Notes under the pieces: generated by a model | Database searches by the model: none | What the model was told of the DNA's origin: nothing | Seen by the model: only the letters and a program-made list of their open reading frames with translations | Translations under genes and position numbers: made by a program | Source: Gluconobacter vitians | Lineage (GTDB): Bacteria; Pseudomonadota; Alphaproteobacteria; Acetobacterales; Acetobacteraceae | Length of the DNA stretch: 64,000 bases | Assembly (NCBI RefSeq): GCF_015244565.1 | Contig: NZ_JABCQG010000002.1 | Span: forward strand, 62,001 to 126,000 | Direction: 5' to 3' | Shown: one piece after another, positions 35,323-45,217 of the stretch | Position numbering within the stretch: position 1 is the first letter of the stretch | How the letters are laid out: each line of letters opens with the position of its first letter

Positions 35323-36825
35323 ATGACGAGTCCCAGCCCGCACACACCTGCCCTCGCCCGCATCCAGAGCTTCGCCTTCTCCGGAATCGAAGCTGTTCCG
35401 GTCAAAGTCGAGGTGCAGGTCTCCAGCGGCCTCCCGGCGTTTCTCGTGGTGGGGCTAGCGGATAAATCCGTCGGTGAAGCCCGCGAACGTGTCCGCGCTG
35501 CCCTGACAGCCATGGGACTGGCGCTTCCACCAAAACGCATCCTGGTTAATCTCGTACCCGCCGATCTTCTCAAGGAAGGCGCGCATTTTGATCTTCCCAT
35601 TGCGCTCGGCCTACTCTGCGCCATGGGGATTCTATCGTTTGAGGCAGTCTCGGCCTATGCCGCTGTCGGCGAACTCTCACTGGATGGACGCATCAATCCC
35701 GTCGCAGGCGTTCTGTCCGCTGCCATCGGTGCCGTCGAGGATAAGCTCGGACTGATCTGCCCGGCCGCACAGGCGATTGAAGCACGCTGGGGGAATGGCA
35801 GCACGGACGTTCTTGGCGCGCCCACACTTGCGGCCCTCGTCTCCCATTTTCAGGGTCAGCAGATCCTGTCCCCGACGCCGCTCCCAACCGAACATTTTAT
35901 CGAGTATGGACCTGATCTCGCAGACGTCAAAGGGATGGCAATCGGACGACGGGCTCTGGAAATTGCCGCGGCCGGGGCGCATTCCATGCTCATGAGCGGT
36001 CCGCCAGGTGCTGGAAAATCCATGCTCGCCAGCCGCCTGCCCGGTATTCTGCCCAACCTGACACGGGAAGAAGCTCTGGAAACCAGTCGGATTCACAGCG
36101 TTTCTGGCATTCTGCAGAACGGGAGACTGGTTGTCCGACCACCCTACCGCGCGCCGCATCACAGTGCGAGCCTTCCTGCCATCGTAGGTGGCGGTGCAAA
36201 AGCCCGGCCCGGCGAGGTCAGCCTCGCCAATAATGGCGTGCTGTTCCTCGATGAACTGCCCGAATTTTCGCGATCCTGTCTGGAATCCCTGCGCCAGCCG
36301 ATTGAAACCGGCAGCATTTCCATCGCCCGTGCGGCCCACCACACGACGTATCCCGCACGTTTCCAGTTCATTGCAGCCATGAATCCGTGCCGCTGCGGCT
36401 ACTTAGGTGATCTGGAACGGAGCTGTCGCAAGGCTCCCCGCTGCGGCGAGGACTACACGGCCAAGATTTCCGGCCCAATGCTCGATCGCATGGATCTGTG
36501 CGTGCAGATCGAGCCGTTATCTCCCATCGAGATCAGCCGTGCGCCGAAAGGCGAGAGCAGCGCCAAGGTTCGGGCCCGCGTGGAAGTTGCCCGCCAACGC
36601 CAGATTGACCGTCAGGGCGTTCCCAATTCGCAGGTTTCCCCCGATGCCCTTGAAATGGACGATGATGCCCGCTCGCTTGCCGAGCAGGCCGCCGAAAGAC
36701 TGCGCCTATCCAATCGCGGCATCACACGTCTGATCCGGGTCTCCCGCACCATCGCCGATCTGGAAGGGACACAGAGCATCCAGCGCCATCACGTCGCTGA
36801 AGCCCTGACTTTTCGTCGCCGTTAA
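35323..36825 (+). CDS. comM: ComM/YifB family AAA+ ATPase (Mg-chelatase-like)
   Basis: A 500-residue hexameric helicase family known to promote branch migration during natural transformation in Vibrio and widespread in non-competent bacteria. The N-terminal Lon-protease-like fold is seen in FAFSGIEAVPVKVEVQVSSG, then FLVVGLADKSVGEARERVRA. The ATPase has Walker A MSGPPGAGKSMLASRLPG, Walker B GVLFLDELPEF, and a Cys-containing loop AAMNPCRCGYLGD typical of the family. The end carries the Mg_chelatase C-terminal helical domain (LSNRGITRLIRVSRTIADLE). The gene starts 49 bases after serA and ends 3 bases before convergent metC. Confidence 0.94.
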   Translation: MTSPSPHTPALARIQSFAFSGIEAVPVKVEVQVSSGLPAFLVVGLADKSVGEARERVRAALTAMGLALPPKRILVNLVPADLLKEGAHFDLPIALGLLCAMGILSFEAVSAYAAVGELSLDGRINPVAGVLSAAIGAVEDKLGLICPAAQAIEARWGNGSTDVLGAPTLAALVSHFQGQQILSPTPLPTEHFIEYGPDLADVKGMAIGRRALEIAAAGAHSMLMSGPPGAGKSMLASRLPGILPNLTREEALETSRIHSVSGILQNGRLVVRPPYRAPHHSASLPAIVGGGAKARPGEVSLANNGVLFLDELPEFSRSCLESLRQPIETGSISIARAAHHTTYPARFQFIAAMNPCRCGYLGDLERSCRKAPRCGEDYTAKISGPMLDRMDLCVQIEPLSPIEISRAPKGESSAKVRARVEVARQRQIDRQGVPNSQVSPDALEMDDDARSLAEQAAERLRLSNRGITRLIRVSRTIADLEGTQSIQRHHVAEALTFRRR

Positions 36826-36828
36826 GAT

Positions 36829-38046
36829 TCAGAACTGAAGGCTGTCCAGACCTCGGGCCAGATCGATTTTCAGGTCCTCAACATCTTCCAGACCAATATG
36901 CAGGCGGAAGGTTGCGGAAGTTGGCCCACCGTCCCCTGTCACGCGCCGGATATGCCCTGTGGTCGGCAGAACCAGACTTTCGTAGCCGCCCCAGGACGCG
37001 CCAATCCCGAACAGACTCAGCCCGTCGATCATACGCTCGACGGCCTCAACGGAAATTTCCGGCTGAAGCTCCACCCCGAACAGGCCGCACGCCCCCGTAA
37101 AATCGCGCTTCCAGAACTCGTGCCCCGGACAGTCTACCAGCGCCGGATGCAGGACCCGTGCGACCTCGGGACGCGTCTTCAGCCACTGCGCGATTTGCAG
37201 TGCCGAACGCGACTGATGTGCCAACCGCACACCCATCGTCCGCAGTCCGCGCAAAGTCAGCCAGCAGTCATCCGGCCCGGCGCATAGTCCAAGCTGGATT
37301 GCGGCATCCCGCAGCGTCTTCCAGTGCGCCTCATTATTGACCGTAACCGATCCCATAATCACGTCAGAATGCCCGGCGGGATATTTCGACAGCGCCTGGA
37401 TCGACACGTCCACACCATGGGTAAAGGGCTGGAACACACCGATCCCCCAGGTGTTATCCAGCATTAGAAGCGCTCCGGCCTCATGTGCGATCCCAGCCAG
37501 CATCGGGACGTCCTGCACTTCAAAGGTGTGGCTGCCCGGACTTTCCGCAAAAAGTACCTTCGTCTCCGGTCGCATGAGCGCCAGAACTTCATCTCGGGAT
37601 GCCGTGGGAGGATAATAGCTCGTCGTCACGACCATGCGCTGAAGCATGGTTTCCGCAAAGCGCCGCGTCGGTCCGTACACCGAGTCGGGAAGCAGAAGAT
37701 GGTCTCCGCAGCCCAGAAACCCCAGAAGCGGCAATGCGCAGGCAGCGAGGCCCGAGCCAACAACCTGTGTATGGGTTCCGCCCTCGATCCGGCTGAGCAT
37801 TTCTTCAAGCTGATGCTGGATCGGTGAGCCCATGGCCCCGTAGACCACCTTATGGGCATGGCTGCGACCATCCGTCCTGTTCATGGCTTCCAGCGACGGG
37901 AACAGGACCGTCGATCCCCGGCTCACCGGCGCATTCACGAATATTCCCGATTCCGGAAGCTCGTGTGGACGTCCCTCACGCACCAGCATGGAGGCCATCC
38001 GGCTCCATCCCGCGCTGACCTGCTTTTCAAGATCGCTCATGCTCAT
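36829..38046 (-). CDS. metC: Cystathionine beta-lyase
   Basis: PLP enzyme of the Cys/Met metabolism family that splits cystathionine to homocysteine, pyruvate and ammonia in methionine synthesis. The 405-residue protein resembles the proteobacterial MetC subgroup: HKVVYGAMGSPIQHQLEE, TQVVGSGLAACALPLLGFL, LMLDNTWGIGVFQP with the PLP-binding Asp, and the Schiff-base Lys in SIQALSKYPAGHSDVIMG (K221). Two ATGs, at 38046 and 38040, are possible; the second has the better spaced GGAAGG. The first overlaps the sulfurtransferase stop as ATGA. Both genes are thus probably co-translated and share a sulfur theme. Confidence 0.94.
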   Translation of the reverse strand: MSMSDLEKQVSAGWSRMASMLVREGRPHELPESGIFVNAPVSRGSTVLFPSLEAMNRTDGRSHAHKVVYGAMGSPIQHQLEEMLSRIEGGTHTQVVGSGLAACALPLLGFLGCGDHLLLPDSVYGPTRRFAETMLQRMVVTTSYYPPTASRDEVLALMRPETKVLFAESPGSHTFEVQDVPMLAGIAHEAGALLMLDNTWGIGVFQPFTHGVDVSIQALSKYPAGHSDVIMGSVTVNNEAHWKTLRDAAIQLGLCAGPDDCWLTLRGLRTMGVRLAHQSRSALQIAQWLKTRPEVARVLHPALVDCPGHEFWKRDFTGACGLFGVELQPEISVEAVERMIDGLSLFGIGASWGGYESLVLPTTGHIRRVTGDGGPTSATFRLHIGLEDVEDLKIDLARGLDSLQF

Positions 38047-38879
38047 CCTTCCCCCGTCACGACCGGGGCATCGGGGTCACTGCCCCATTCCGCCCAGGAT
38101 CCATCATACAAAGCCGCATCGCCATATCCTGCGATCGCCACCGCCGCCACGATTGTCGCGGCTGTCAGTCCGGACCCGCAGGTTGCGATTACCGACTGGC
38201 CTTTTGCGGCGCCCAGAATCTGCTTTAGTTCGTGTGGCGGCAGAAAACAGCCGTTCCCGTCCACGAGCCGCGTCCAGTCCATGCTCATTGCGCCGGGCAT
38301 GTGGCCGCTCCGTACACCCGGGCGCGGTTCAGGCACTGTTGCAGCAAACCGGCCCACGCTCCTGGCATCAAGGACAAGGCTGTCTTCGCGCCCTAGCGCA
38401 AGCCGAACATCGCCGGCACCTGCCAGAAGCCCGTAGCGGGGACGAGGACGGAACACTGCCGGTTCAGTCTCAGCAGGAGCACTGTTTTCAACCGGACCGC
38501 CTGCCTTCAGCCAGGCTTCCAGTCCACCATCGAGTATCCGCGCGTTCCGGTGCCCGAACAGCCGTGCAAGCCACCAACCCCGGCAGGCACCGACACTTCC
38601 GCGCCCGTCATAAAACACGACCGGCACATCCTCACTCACACCCAGCGCGCCCATCAGCCTCGCAAACCGCGCAGCACCGGGAACCGTGTGTGGAAGCGAG
38701 CTGTCCGGATCTGCAAACACATCGATATCGAATCGCTGTGCATCAGGCAGATGGCGTTCAGTAAACGCAGCGTCGGGATCGCCCTTCTGCCCCGGCAAAA
38801 GCACGCTGGCATCAAGAGGAATGAACCGGCCGACCTCGGAGATCAGGGTCGCGGCATCAACAAGTGGCGAGATCGTCAT
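38043..38879 (-). CDS. Sulfurtransferase (thiosulfate / 3-mercaptopyruvate type)
   Basis: A 278-residue protein with two rhodanese domains. The first is inactive and holds VVFYDGRGSVGACRGWWLARLFGH. The second has the active loop VIATCGSGLTAATI with catalytic C234. A CGSG(V/T)TA loop is the form found in 3-mercaptopyruvate sulfurtransferases, whereas thiosulfate enzymes mostly have CRKGVTA, so SseA-like activity is favoured. The start at 38879 is chosen by homology (ISPLVDAATLI) with AAGGA very close upstream. It precedes metC with overlapping stop and start, so both may act in cysteine and homocysteine sulfur handling. Confidence 0.92.
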   Translation of the reverse strand: MTISPLVDAATLISEVGRFIPLDASVLLPGQKGDPDAAFTERHLPDAQRFDIDVFADPDSSLPHTVPGAARFARLMGALGVSEDVPVVFYDGRGSVGACRGWWLARLFGHRNARILDGGLEAWLKAGGPVENSAPAETEPAVFRPRPRYGLLAGAGDVRLALGREDSLVLDARSVGRFAATVPEPRPGVRSGHMPGAMSMDWTRLVDGNGCFLPPHELKQILGAAKGQSVIATCGSGLTAATIVAAVAIAGYGDAALYDGSWAEWGSDPDAPVVTGEG

Positions 38880-39008
38880 ATCCTTACCATAGGTCGAGGG
38901 ATGCGCCGGACGCCAGAGCGTGCCAAAGTAGCACTCCATGAACACGCAGCGCACAGAGTCATGCGAGCCGGGGTACGTCTCCGGCCCCCGTCAGGACCAT
39001 GCTCCCGC

Positions 39009-40088
39009 ATGACGACCGAGCGGATCCTTCTCGGCCTGATCCTGGCCGGAATCGCTTATGGCTGCGGCATCATCCTGTGGCCGTTTCTGTCGGCCATTCT
39101 GTGGGCCGCAATCCTCGCCTTCACGACCTGGCCGATCTACCGCCGCATGCGCCGCCATGTCCGCCCTGTGCTGGCGGCCCTCGCCATGATGGCGTTGAGC
39201 GCGCTGTTCATTGTCGTCCCACTTGCTGTGCTGACCAGCGCGGGGATCAGCGACATTCCCGGTACGATCTCGGAAATCGACGCCCTGATCGTGCATGTCA
39301 CCAGCGCGAACCCGCCTCCCGCCTGGCTGAACCGTATCCCGATGGCCGGTCCCCATCTCGTAAATGCCTGGCATCATTTCAGCCATGACGTCGGCGCTTT
39401 CGCGACCGAGGTGCTCCGCCCCTATGCCGGACAGATTGCCCATCTGACGCTGACGGTCCTGCTCCGCCTCGCCGGAGGCCTCGCCGAGCTGATCATGGCG
39501 CTGTTCGTCGCTTTCTTCCTGTGGCTCAACGGCGACACACTGGGGAACACCATCACGGCCCTGATCGACCGCATTGCCGGGCCCCGCACGACGCCCCGTC
39601 TTATCAACATCATCGGTCGCACGGTCCGTGGCACAGTTTACGGCATCCTCGGGACGGCCCTAATCCAAGGTGTGCTAACCGGGATTGGCCTTATGCTCGC
39701 GGGTGTGCCGTCTCCCGTCCTGCTGGCAGGCATTACCGCTTTCGTGGCTGTCTTTCCTATCGGCGCCCCGCTGGTCTGGGTGCCGGCCGCCATCTGGCTG
39801 GGCATGACCCATCATTTTGGACACGGGCTATTCCTGGCCATCTACGGCATCCTCATCATCTCGGGTGCCGATCACGTTATCCGCCCGGCCTTCATCGCCC
39901 GCGGTGCCCAGCTTCCCTATCTGCTGACCGTCCTTGGTGTGCTTGGCGGCATCGTGACCTTTGGCGGCGTGGGGATCTTCCTCGGCCCCGTTCTGCTGGC
40001 TGTCGGCTACACACTGACCAGCGAATTTGCCGCCGGTCCCCATCACCGCGAACGCAATCCCCTCTACCTTCCGGAGCCTCCGAAATGA
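39009..40088 (+). CDS. AI-2E family transporter (PerM/TqsA type)
   Basis: A 359-residue membrane protein with about eight hydrophobic helices, the first two near the N-terminus (ILLGLILAGIAYGCGIILW and FLSAILWAAILAFTTW). A large non-membrane stretch follows at about 90-135, then the conserved core with GTVYGILGTALIQGVLTGIG, FPIGAPLVWVPAAIWL and FGGVGIFLGPVLLAVGYTL. The family exports small molecules or, in some members, exchanges Na+ or Li+ for protons; the substrate here is unknown. The ATG at 39009 opens directly at the first helix. The 3' end overlaps the next gene as ATGA. Confidence 0.92.
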   Translation: MTTERILLGLILAGIAYGCGIILWPFLSAILWAAILAFTTWPIYRRMRRHVRPVLAALAMMALSALFIVVPLAVLTSAGISDIPGTISEIDALIVHVTSANPPPAWLNRIPMAGPHLVNAWHHFSHDVGAFATEVLRPYAGQIAHLTLTVLLRLAGGLAELIMALFVAFFLWLNGDTLGNTITALIDRIAGPRTTPRLINIIGRTVRGTVYGILGTALIQGVLTGIGLMLAGVPSPVLLAGITAFVAVFPIGAPLVWVPAAIWLGMTHHFGHGLFLAIYGILIISGADHVIRPAFIARGAQLPYLLTVLGVLGGIVTFGGVGIFLGPVLLAVGYTLTSEFAAGPHHRERNPLYLPEPPK

Positions 40089-40711
40089 CGACGTCCCTTC
40101 TGTCCGGAGCCTCTTTCAAGATCCTGAGCTGGAACCTCTACCGATGGGATGGTGCCTCGCTGGAAGATGTCCTGACGGTCATACGTGCGGAAGATCCCGA
40201 CATTGTCGTCATGCAGGAAGCGCAGGAGGCGGTGGACCAGCTTCCTGAAATCCTTGGGGGTTACTACGACCGTATTCCGCTTCCCGGGCGCCCTCATGGA
40301 ACAGCCTGCTGGAGCCGCCTGCCGTTTACGCGCCCGCCGTCATTCTGCCGCCTGCCCCGTGGCCTTCTGGTCAAGCGCACGGCCCAGCTTATCGATTTCG
40401 GCAGTTTCTCGCTCGCCAACGTGCATCTGTCCCATGGCCAGATCCTCAACCGGCGCCAGCTTCGCAGCATCAGCGCCAATATGCGCCACCGCGCCGTCAT
40501 CATGGGGGATTTCAATCTTGTTGGTCCCGTCCTGCTTCCCGGTTTTCTGGATGTCGGACCCAAAGAAAAGACCCACCGGATGCTGAACCATGTTCCGCTG
40601 AGGCTGGACCGCTGCCTCGTGCGTGGCCTGTCCCGTCTGGAGGCCCGTGCTCTGCCGCGCTTCGGCTCCGATCACCGCCCAATCTCCGTCACCCTCAGAC
40701 TGGGCGCGTAA
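40085..40711 (+). CDS. Endonuclease/exonuclease/phosphatase (EEP) family protein
   Basis: A 208-residue protein of the EEP superfamily of metal-dependent phosphoesterases. It shows LSWNLYRWDGASLEDVL (the Asn), DIVVMQEAQE with the metal-binding Glu, NVHLSHGQILNRRQL, IMGDFNLVG with the Asp/Asn pair, and GSDHRPISVTL with the catalytic Asp-His pair at the end. It is shorter than nucleases such as ExoIII and might act on phospholipids, nucleotides or nucleic acids. The start overlaps the transporter stop by four bases, so a joint role is possible. It ends 5 bases before convergent cls. Confidence 0.88.
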   Translation: MTTSLLSGASFKILSWNLYRWDGASLEDVLTVIRAEDPDIVVMQEAQEAVDQLPEILGGYYDRIPLPGRPHGTACWSRLPFTRPPSFCRLPRGLLVKRTAQLIDFGSFSLANVHLSHGQILNRRQLRSISANMRHRAVIMGDFNLVGPVLLPGFLDVGPKEKTHRMLNHVPLRLDRCLVRGLSRLEARALPRFGSDHRPISVTLRLGA

Positions 40712-40716
40712 CAGCC

Positions 40717-42129
40717 TTACAGATACGGCAGCAGGAGCCTGATTGCGGAATTCCGCATCCGGATCGGGAATGGCATGCTGTCCAGATCATGGTGCGTCAG
40801 CCGGTTGCGCCGATGGGTCTTCATGAACGTGGAAAGGTCTTTGGCCACACCCCGGTCGTAGATTTCCAGATTGATTTCGAAGTTCAGCCTCAGGGAGCGC
40901 ATGTCGATATTTGCACTTCCCACGAAGCTCCATTCATCATCCACGACCATCAGCTTGGAATGATTGAACGGCGGATCGGCCATCCACACCCGGCAACCCG
41001 CATCCAGAAACGGCCGCAGATTGGCATCCCGCGCATGGTCGATCAGCGCATGATTGCTGCTCTTGGGCACGACAATATCAATTGTCACACCCCGCAGGGC
41101 CGCAAGAATAAGTTCTGTCGAGAACCGGTCATCCGGCAGGAAATACGGCGTCATGACCCAGATATGCGAGCGGGCCAGCGAAAAGGCCTGCAGCATTCCG
41201 TATTCGATCTTTTCCAGATCCGTATCCGGGCCTGACGTCACGATCCGCATCGGCACGTCTCCCACCGGAGACGGCTCGGGCAGATAACGCTCGCCTTCGA
41301 GTTCTTCTCCCGTCGTGAATGACCAGTCCCAGGCAAAAGACACGGCGAGCTGATGCACGATCGGCCCCTGAAGGCGGAAATGCGTGTCCGCAACTGGCAG
41401 CTTCGTCCGCAGCCGGAGCATGTTCTCCTCGCCGATGTTCAGACCGCCCATGAAACCGACTGTCCCGTCGACCACCAGGATTTTGCGGTGATTGCGCAGA
41501 TTGATGAACGGCATGCGCCAGGGCCAGACCGAGTGCATGAACCGCGCGCAGGCCACGCCCTCTCGCCGCAGCCGGCGTTCGATTCCGCAACGGAAATATC
41601 CGCTCCCGATTCCGTCCACCAGAACCCGGACCGCAACCCCGCGCCGCTTTGCGGCCACCAGAGCCTCTGCAAAACGCTGACCAACCTCATCATCCCTGAA
41701 AATATAGGAACACAGGATGATCGATTTCTTTGCCTGACCGATCGCCTCCAGCATCACCGGATAGGCATTGTCCCCGTCATGCAGACAGGTGACTGAATTA
41801 CCCCGCATCAGCGGCCGTTCCGTTAGCCGTCCCAGCATTTTTGACAGCGGTGCCAGATTGCCTTCCACCGTCTGCCGGTACTGGGCCAGTGGATCGCGCC
41901 CCTCCCACAGATGCTGGTTGACCATCTTCTGGGCCCGGCGCCGGACACGATTGATCCCAAACATCAGATACAGCACCGTCCCCAGCAGCGGTGCGATCCA
42001 GCAGATGCCGATCCATCCTGTGCAGGATGCCGTGTCACGTTTGTGAATGAGAGCATGGACCGTCACGAAAACAGGAAGGATCCAGCGCAAAATCTGCGTG
42101 AGGATATGGAAAACGGTCCAGTGCGTCAT
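40717..42129 (-). CDS. cls: Cardiolipin synthase (phospholipase D family)
   Basis: Makes cardiolipin from phosphatidylglycerol (ClsA-type chemistry). The 470-residue protein has two N-terminal membrane helices (FHILTQILRWILPVFVTVHA and ICWIAPLLGTVLYLMFG) and two HKD motifs, NHRKILVVDGTVGFMGG and NHSKLMVVDDEWSFVGSAN. The end reads RLLLPYL. The ATG at 42129 is chosen because GGGAGA lies just upstream; a start 7 codons earlier is possible. It is divergent from bpt, with a hairpin in the shared 155-base gap. Confidence 0.94.
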   Translation of the reverse strand: MTHWTVFHILTQILRWILPVFVTVHALIHKRDTASCTGWIGICWIAPLLGTVLYLMFGINRVRRRAQKMVNQHLWEGRDPLAQYRQTVEGNLAPLSKMLGRLTERPLMRGNSVTCLHDGDNAYPVMLEAIGQAKKSIILCSYIFRDDEVGQRFAEALVAAKRRGVAVRVLVDGIGSGYFRCGIERRLRREGVACARFMHSVWPWRMPFINLRNHRKILVVDGTVGFMGGLNIGEENMLRLRTKLPVADTHFRLQGPIVHQLAVSFAWDWSFTTGEELEGERYLPEPSPVGDVPMRIVTSGPDTDLEKIEYGMLQAFSLARSHIWVMTPYFLPDDRFSTELILAALRGVTIDIVVPKSSNHALIDHARDANLRPFLDAGCRVWMADPPFNHSKLMVVDDEWSFVGSANIDMRSLRLNFEINLEIYDRGVAKDLSTFMKTHRRNRLTHHDLDSMPFPIRMRNSAIRLLLPYL

Positions 42130-42191
42130 AAATCTCCCTGTAGCGAACACCCCGCGCCTGAAAACAGCACACAGGCCTCCAGGTGTTCACG

Positions 42192-42215
42192 CTTCATCCT
42201 TTCGCAAAGATGAAG
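42192..42215. repeat. Inverted repeat between cls and bpt
   Basis: CTTCAT (42192-42197) pairs with ATGAAG (42210-42215), and an inner CTTT (42199-42202) pairs with AAAG (42206-42209) around a CGC loop, with one bulged base. It may be an operator or leader hairpin; neither role is shown. Confidence 0.4.
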
Positions 42216-42284
42216 GATGCGCCACCCCCCGTCATTGCGATAAGATCATTGACCGGTCCGGTTTTTTAAAAAGGAGAGCGTTCC

Positions 42285-43007
42285 ATGCAGCATCGCCCAC
42301 AGCTCTTCTACACGACGGCCCCGGCCCCATGCCCCTATCTGCCGAACCGTACCGAGCGCAAGGTTCTCACCGAGCTCGCCGGTCCTGAAGCGGTCGCCCT
42401 CCACAATCGCCTTTCCCAGGCCGGCTTCCGCCGCAGTCATACCATAGCCTACGCACCGGTCTGTGTCGGCTGCCGTGCCTGCACGCCCATGCGCATCCCT
42501 GCCGCGACCTTTGCGCCGACCCGGACCCAGAGGAAAATCCGCAACCGCCATGCGGACCTTGTTGTCAGCATGGTTCCTCCAGTCCCAACGGACGAACAGT
42601 TCCGACTGTTCGAAATGTATCAGGCCGTCCGCCATGCTGATGGCGACATGGCCCATATGTGCTGGCGTGACTATGTGGATCTGATCGCCAATACCCCGGT
42701 TGAGACCTTCCTGGCCGAGTTCCGGCGCCCTGACGGGACGCTCGTCTGCGTCAGTCTGGTCGACCGCCTTTCAGATGGTCTGTCTGCCGTTTACACCTTC
42801 TATGACGTCAACGACCTGACGGCCTCATGGGGTACGTTCTCGATCCTTTGGCTGATCGAGGAGACCGCCCGGATGGGGCTGGATCATCTGTATCTGGGCT
42901 ATTACGTCCCCGGCAGCCCCAAGATGGCTTACAAAGCCGCCTTTGGACCCGCCGAAATTTTCCGCGATGGCCACTGGGGCCTGCTGCCGGGTCTTTTTCC
43001 TGCCTGA
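42285..43007 (+). CDS. bpt: Aspartate/glutamate leucyltransferase
   Basis: A 240-residue aminoacyl-tRNA-protein transferase of the Bpt/Ate1 family, which adds leucine to N-terminal Asp or Glu and so feeds the N-end rule to ClpAP. Family marks are PCPYLPNRTERKVLTEL, GFRRSHTIAYAPVCVGCRAC with the conserved Cys pair, PMRIPAATFAPTRTQRKI, AVYTFYD and LYLGYYVPGSPKMAYKAAF. The length is typical. The ATG has AAAAAGGAGAGCGTTCC upstream. It is convergent with parC, only 2 bases apart. Confidence 0.96.
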   Translation: MQHRPQLFYTTAPAPCPYLPNRTERKVLTELAGPEAVALHNRLSQAGFRRSHTIAYAPVCVGCRACTPMRIPAATFAPTRTQRKIRNRHADLVVSMVPPVPTDEQFRLFEMYQAVRHADGDMAHMCWRDYVDLIANTPVETFLAEFRRPDGTLVCVSLVDRLSDGLSAVYTFYDVNDLTASWGTFSILWLIEETARMGLDHLYLGYYVPGSPKMAYKAAFGPAEIFRDGHWGLLPGLFPA

Positions 43008-43009
43008 CG

Positions 43010-45217
43010 TCAGCTCTTGCGCAGCATCCACTGCGGCGCTGCTCGACCTACAGCGCCCCGACGTCCCTCAAGTGGCACCAGGTCCGCAGTCTGACGGATG
43101 CGCTGCCCTTCCTGCCACAGCAGCCCTTCGGACAGGGTGAGCGTTCGGATATCCCGCAGCGTGCTGTCGCCCAGTTTCTGGAACGCCACACCAGCACCAC
43201 GCGTCATTTCCGGCACCTGTTCCAGCGGGAAGATCAGCGCGCGTTTGTTCTGCCCCAGGGTCAGCACATGGGTGCCGCCAACCGGAATACAGGCAAAGAC
43301 CTCGTCGCCATCCTTGACGTTGAAAACCTGTTTGCCCGTCCGCTTCTCGGCCACCAGCCCCGCTTCGGACACGATCATGCCACGCCCGGCCGCCGAAGCG
43401 ATCAGACGGCGCCCCTCATCCGAAACCGGGAACAGCGTCACCACACGGTCTTCCTGCGGTACCTCTACCACGGTCCGGAACGGCTGGCCGAAACCGCGTC
43501 CACGCGGCAGATCCGCTGCCTTGATCGTATAGGCCTTGCCGCTGCTGGAGATCAGGCACAGACGATCCGTGCTCTGGCATTCAACCGACAGCCAGCCTTC
43601 ATCACCTTCCTTGAAGCGATGCCCCTGCGGATCGAGCCCATGACCCTTCATGGCCCGGATCCAACCTTCGCGGGACAGAAGGACCGTCAGTGGCTCACGG
43701 TCGATTTCCAGTGCCGCCGAAATATCAACCGGCTCCGGCGCAGCAGCGATCAACGTCCGCCGGTCTCCCAGCGGGCCAGAACCGTATTTCTTGATGGTCG
43801 CGTCTAGATCCTTGCCAATCCGGGTCCAGCGGCGGCGCTCTGAGCCCAGCAGCGTCTCAAGGGCTTTCTGCTCATCCGCAAGCTTGTCCCGCTCGCGCCG
43901 GATTTCCATTTCCTCAAGTCGCCGCAGGGAGCGGAGCCGCATGTTCAGCACCGCTTCGGCCTGAAGGTCCGTCAGGCTGAATGTCGCCATCAGGCTGACC
44001 TTGGGCTCGTCCTCTTCACGGATGATCCGGATCACTTCATCGAGGTTCAGATAAACCGCAAGGAAGCCTTCAAGGATCTCCAGCCGCCGCAGGACCGCTG
44101 CGAGGCGATGGTTCGAGCGCCGCACGAGCACTTCATGAACGTGATCCAGCCAAGCCCGCAGAACCTGCTTCAGCGACAGCACACCCGGAACACGGTCTCC
44201 ACCCAGAACATTCATGTTCAGGCTGAAACGGTTCTCAAGCGCCGTGTTGCGGAACAGTGTCTCCATCAGGACTTCAGGCTCGACACCCTTGGTCTTGGGC
44301 TCCAGCACAAGGCGAATATCGGTCGTACTCTCATCACGCACATCGCCCAGAAGCGGTAGCTTGCGCTGCTCCATCAGGTCGGCGATCTGCTCGATCAAGC
44401 GGGATTTCTGCACCTGATATGGGATCTCGGTAACGATGATTACCCAAGTGCCAAACCGCCCCTGCTCGACTTCCCAACGGGCCCGCGTCCGGAAACTGCC
44501 ACGGCCGGTTTCGTAGGAGCGGATAATGGAGTCGCGCTCTTCCACCAGAATGCCGCCCGTCGGAAAATCCGGCCCGGGCATGAGATCTACCAGTTCGGCG
44601 ATCGTCACATCCGGTTTTTCGATCAGAAGCTTCGCGGCCCGGCAGATCTCGGCAGCATTATGCGGCGGGATGCTCGTCGCCATGCCCACGGCAATGCCTG
44701 CCGCACCATTGGCCAGCAGATTCGGGAACGTGCCTGGCAGTACGATCGGCTCGTGATCTTCATTGTCATAGGTCGCGCGGAAATCGACCGCATCGTCCTG
44801 AATCCCGTCCAGCAACGCCTGCGCAACTTCCGTCAGGCGGCTTTCGGTGTATCGCATGGCAGCCGCACCATCACCGTCGATGGAGCCGAAATTGCCCTGC
44901 CCCTCGACCAGCGGATAACGGACCGCAAAATCCTGTGCCAGACGCACCAGCGCCTCGTACACGGACGCATCGCCATGCGGATGGAACTTACCGATCACAT
45001 CACCGACGACACGTGCACACTTTTTAAACCCTGATGTGGGATCAAGGCGAAGCTGCTGCATCGCATAAAGGAGGCGGCGGTGTACCGGCTTCAGGCCATC
45101 ACGCACGTCCGGAAGGGACCGCGACATGATTGTCGACATCGCATACGCAATATATCGCTCGCTCAGAGCCTCAGCGAGCTTGGTATCCTCGATATGACCA
45201 GCCAGATCCGTTCCCAT
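43010..45217 (-). CDS. parC: DNA topoisomerase IV subunit A
   Basis: Breakage-reunion subunit that decatenates daughter chromosomes with ParE. The 735-residue protein has the alphaproteobacterial ParC form: [40 protein letters not shown] (the quinolone-determining region), the catalytic Tyr in [12 protein letters not shown], and a short C-terminal domain with partly degenerate beta-pinwheel blades. It lacks the GyrA box, which favours ParC over GyrA. The ATG at 45217 has GGGGAG five bases upstream. Its first 24 bases overlap the start of the small lipoprotein gene on the other strand. Confidence 0.95.
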   Translation of the reverse strand: MGTDLAGHIEDTKLAEALSERYIAYAMSTIMSRSLPDVRDGLKPVHRRLLYAMQQLRLDPTSGFKKCARVVGDVIGKFHPHGDASVYEALVRLAQDFAVRYPLVEGQGNFGSIDGDGAAAMRYTESRLTEVAQALLDGIQDDAVDFRATYDNEDHEPIVLPGTFPNLLANGAAGIAVGMATSIPPHNAAEICRAAKLLIEKPDVTIAELVDLMPGPDFPTGGILVEERDSIIRSYETGRGSFRTRARWEVEQGRFGTWVIIVTEIPYQVQKSRLIEQIADLMEQRKLPLLGDVRDESTTDIRLVLEPKTKGVEPEVLMETLFRNTALENRFSLNMNVLGGDRVPGVLSLKQVLRAWLDHVHEVLVRRSNHRLAAVLRRLEILEGFLAVYLNLDEVIRIIREEDEPKVSLMATFSLTDLQAEAVLNMRLRSLRRLEEMEIRRERDKLADEQKALETLLGSERRRWTRIGKDLDATIKKYGSGPLGDRRTLIAAAPEPVDISAALEIDREPLTVLLSREGWIRAMKGHGLDPQGHRFKEGDEGWLSVECQSTDRLCLISSSGKAYTIKAADLPRGRGFGQPFRTVVEVPQEDRVVTLFPVSDEGRRLIASAAGRGMIVSEAGLVAEKRTGKQVFNVKDGDEVFACIPVGGTHVLTLGQNKRALIFPLEQVPEMTRGAGVAFQKLGDSTLRDIRTLTLSEGLLWQEGQRIRQTADLVPLEGRRGAVGRAAPQWMLRKS

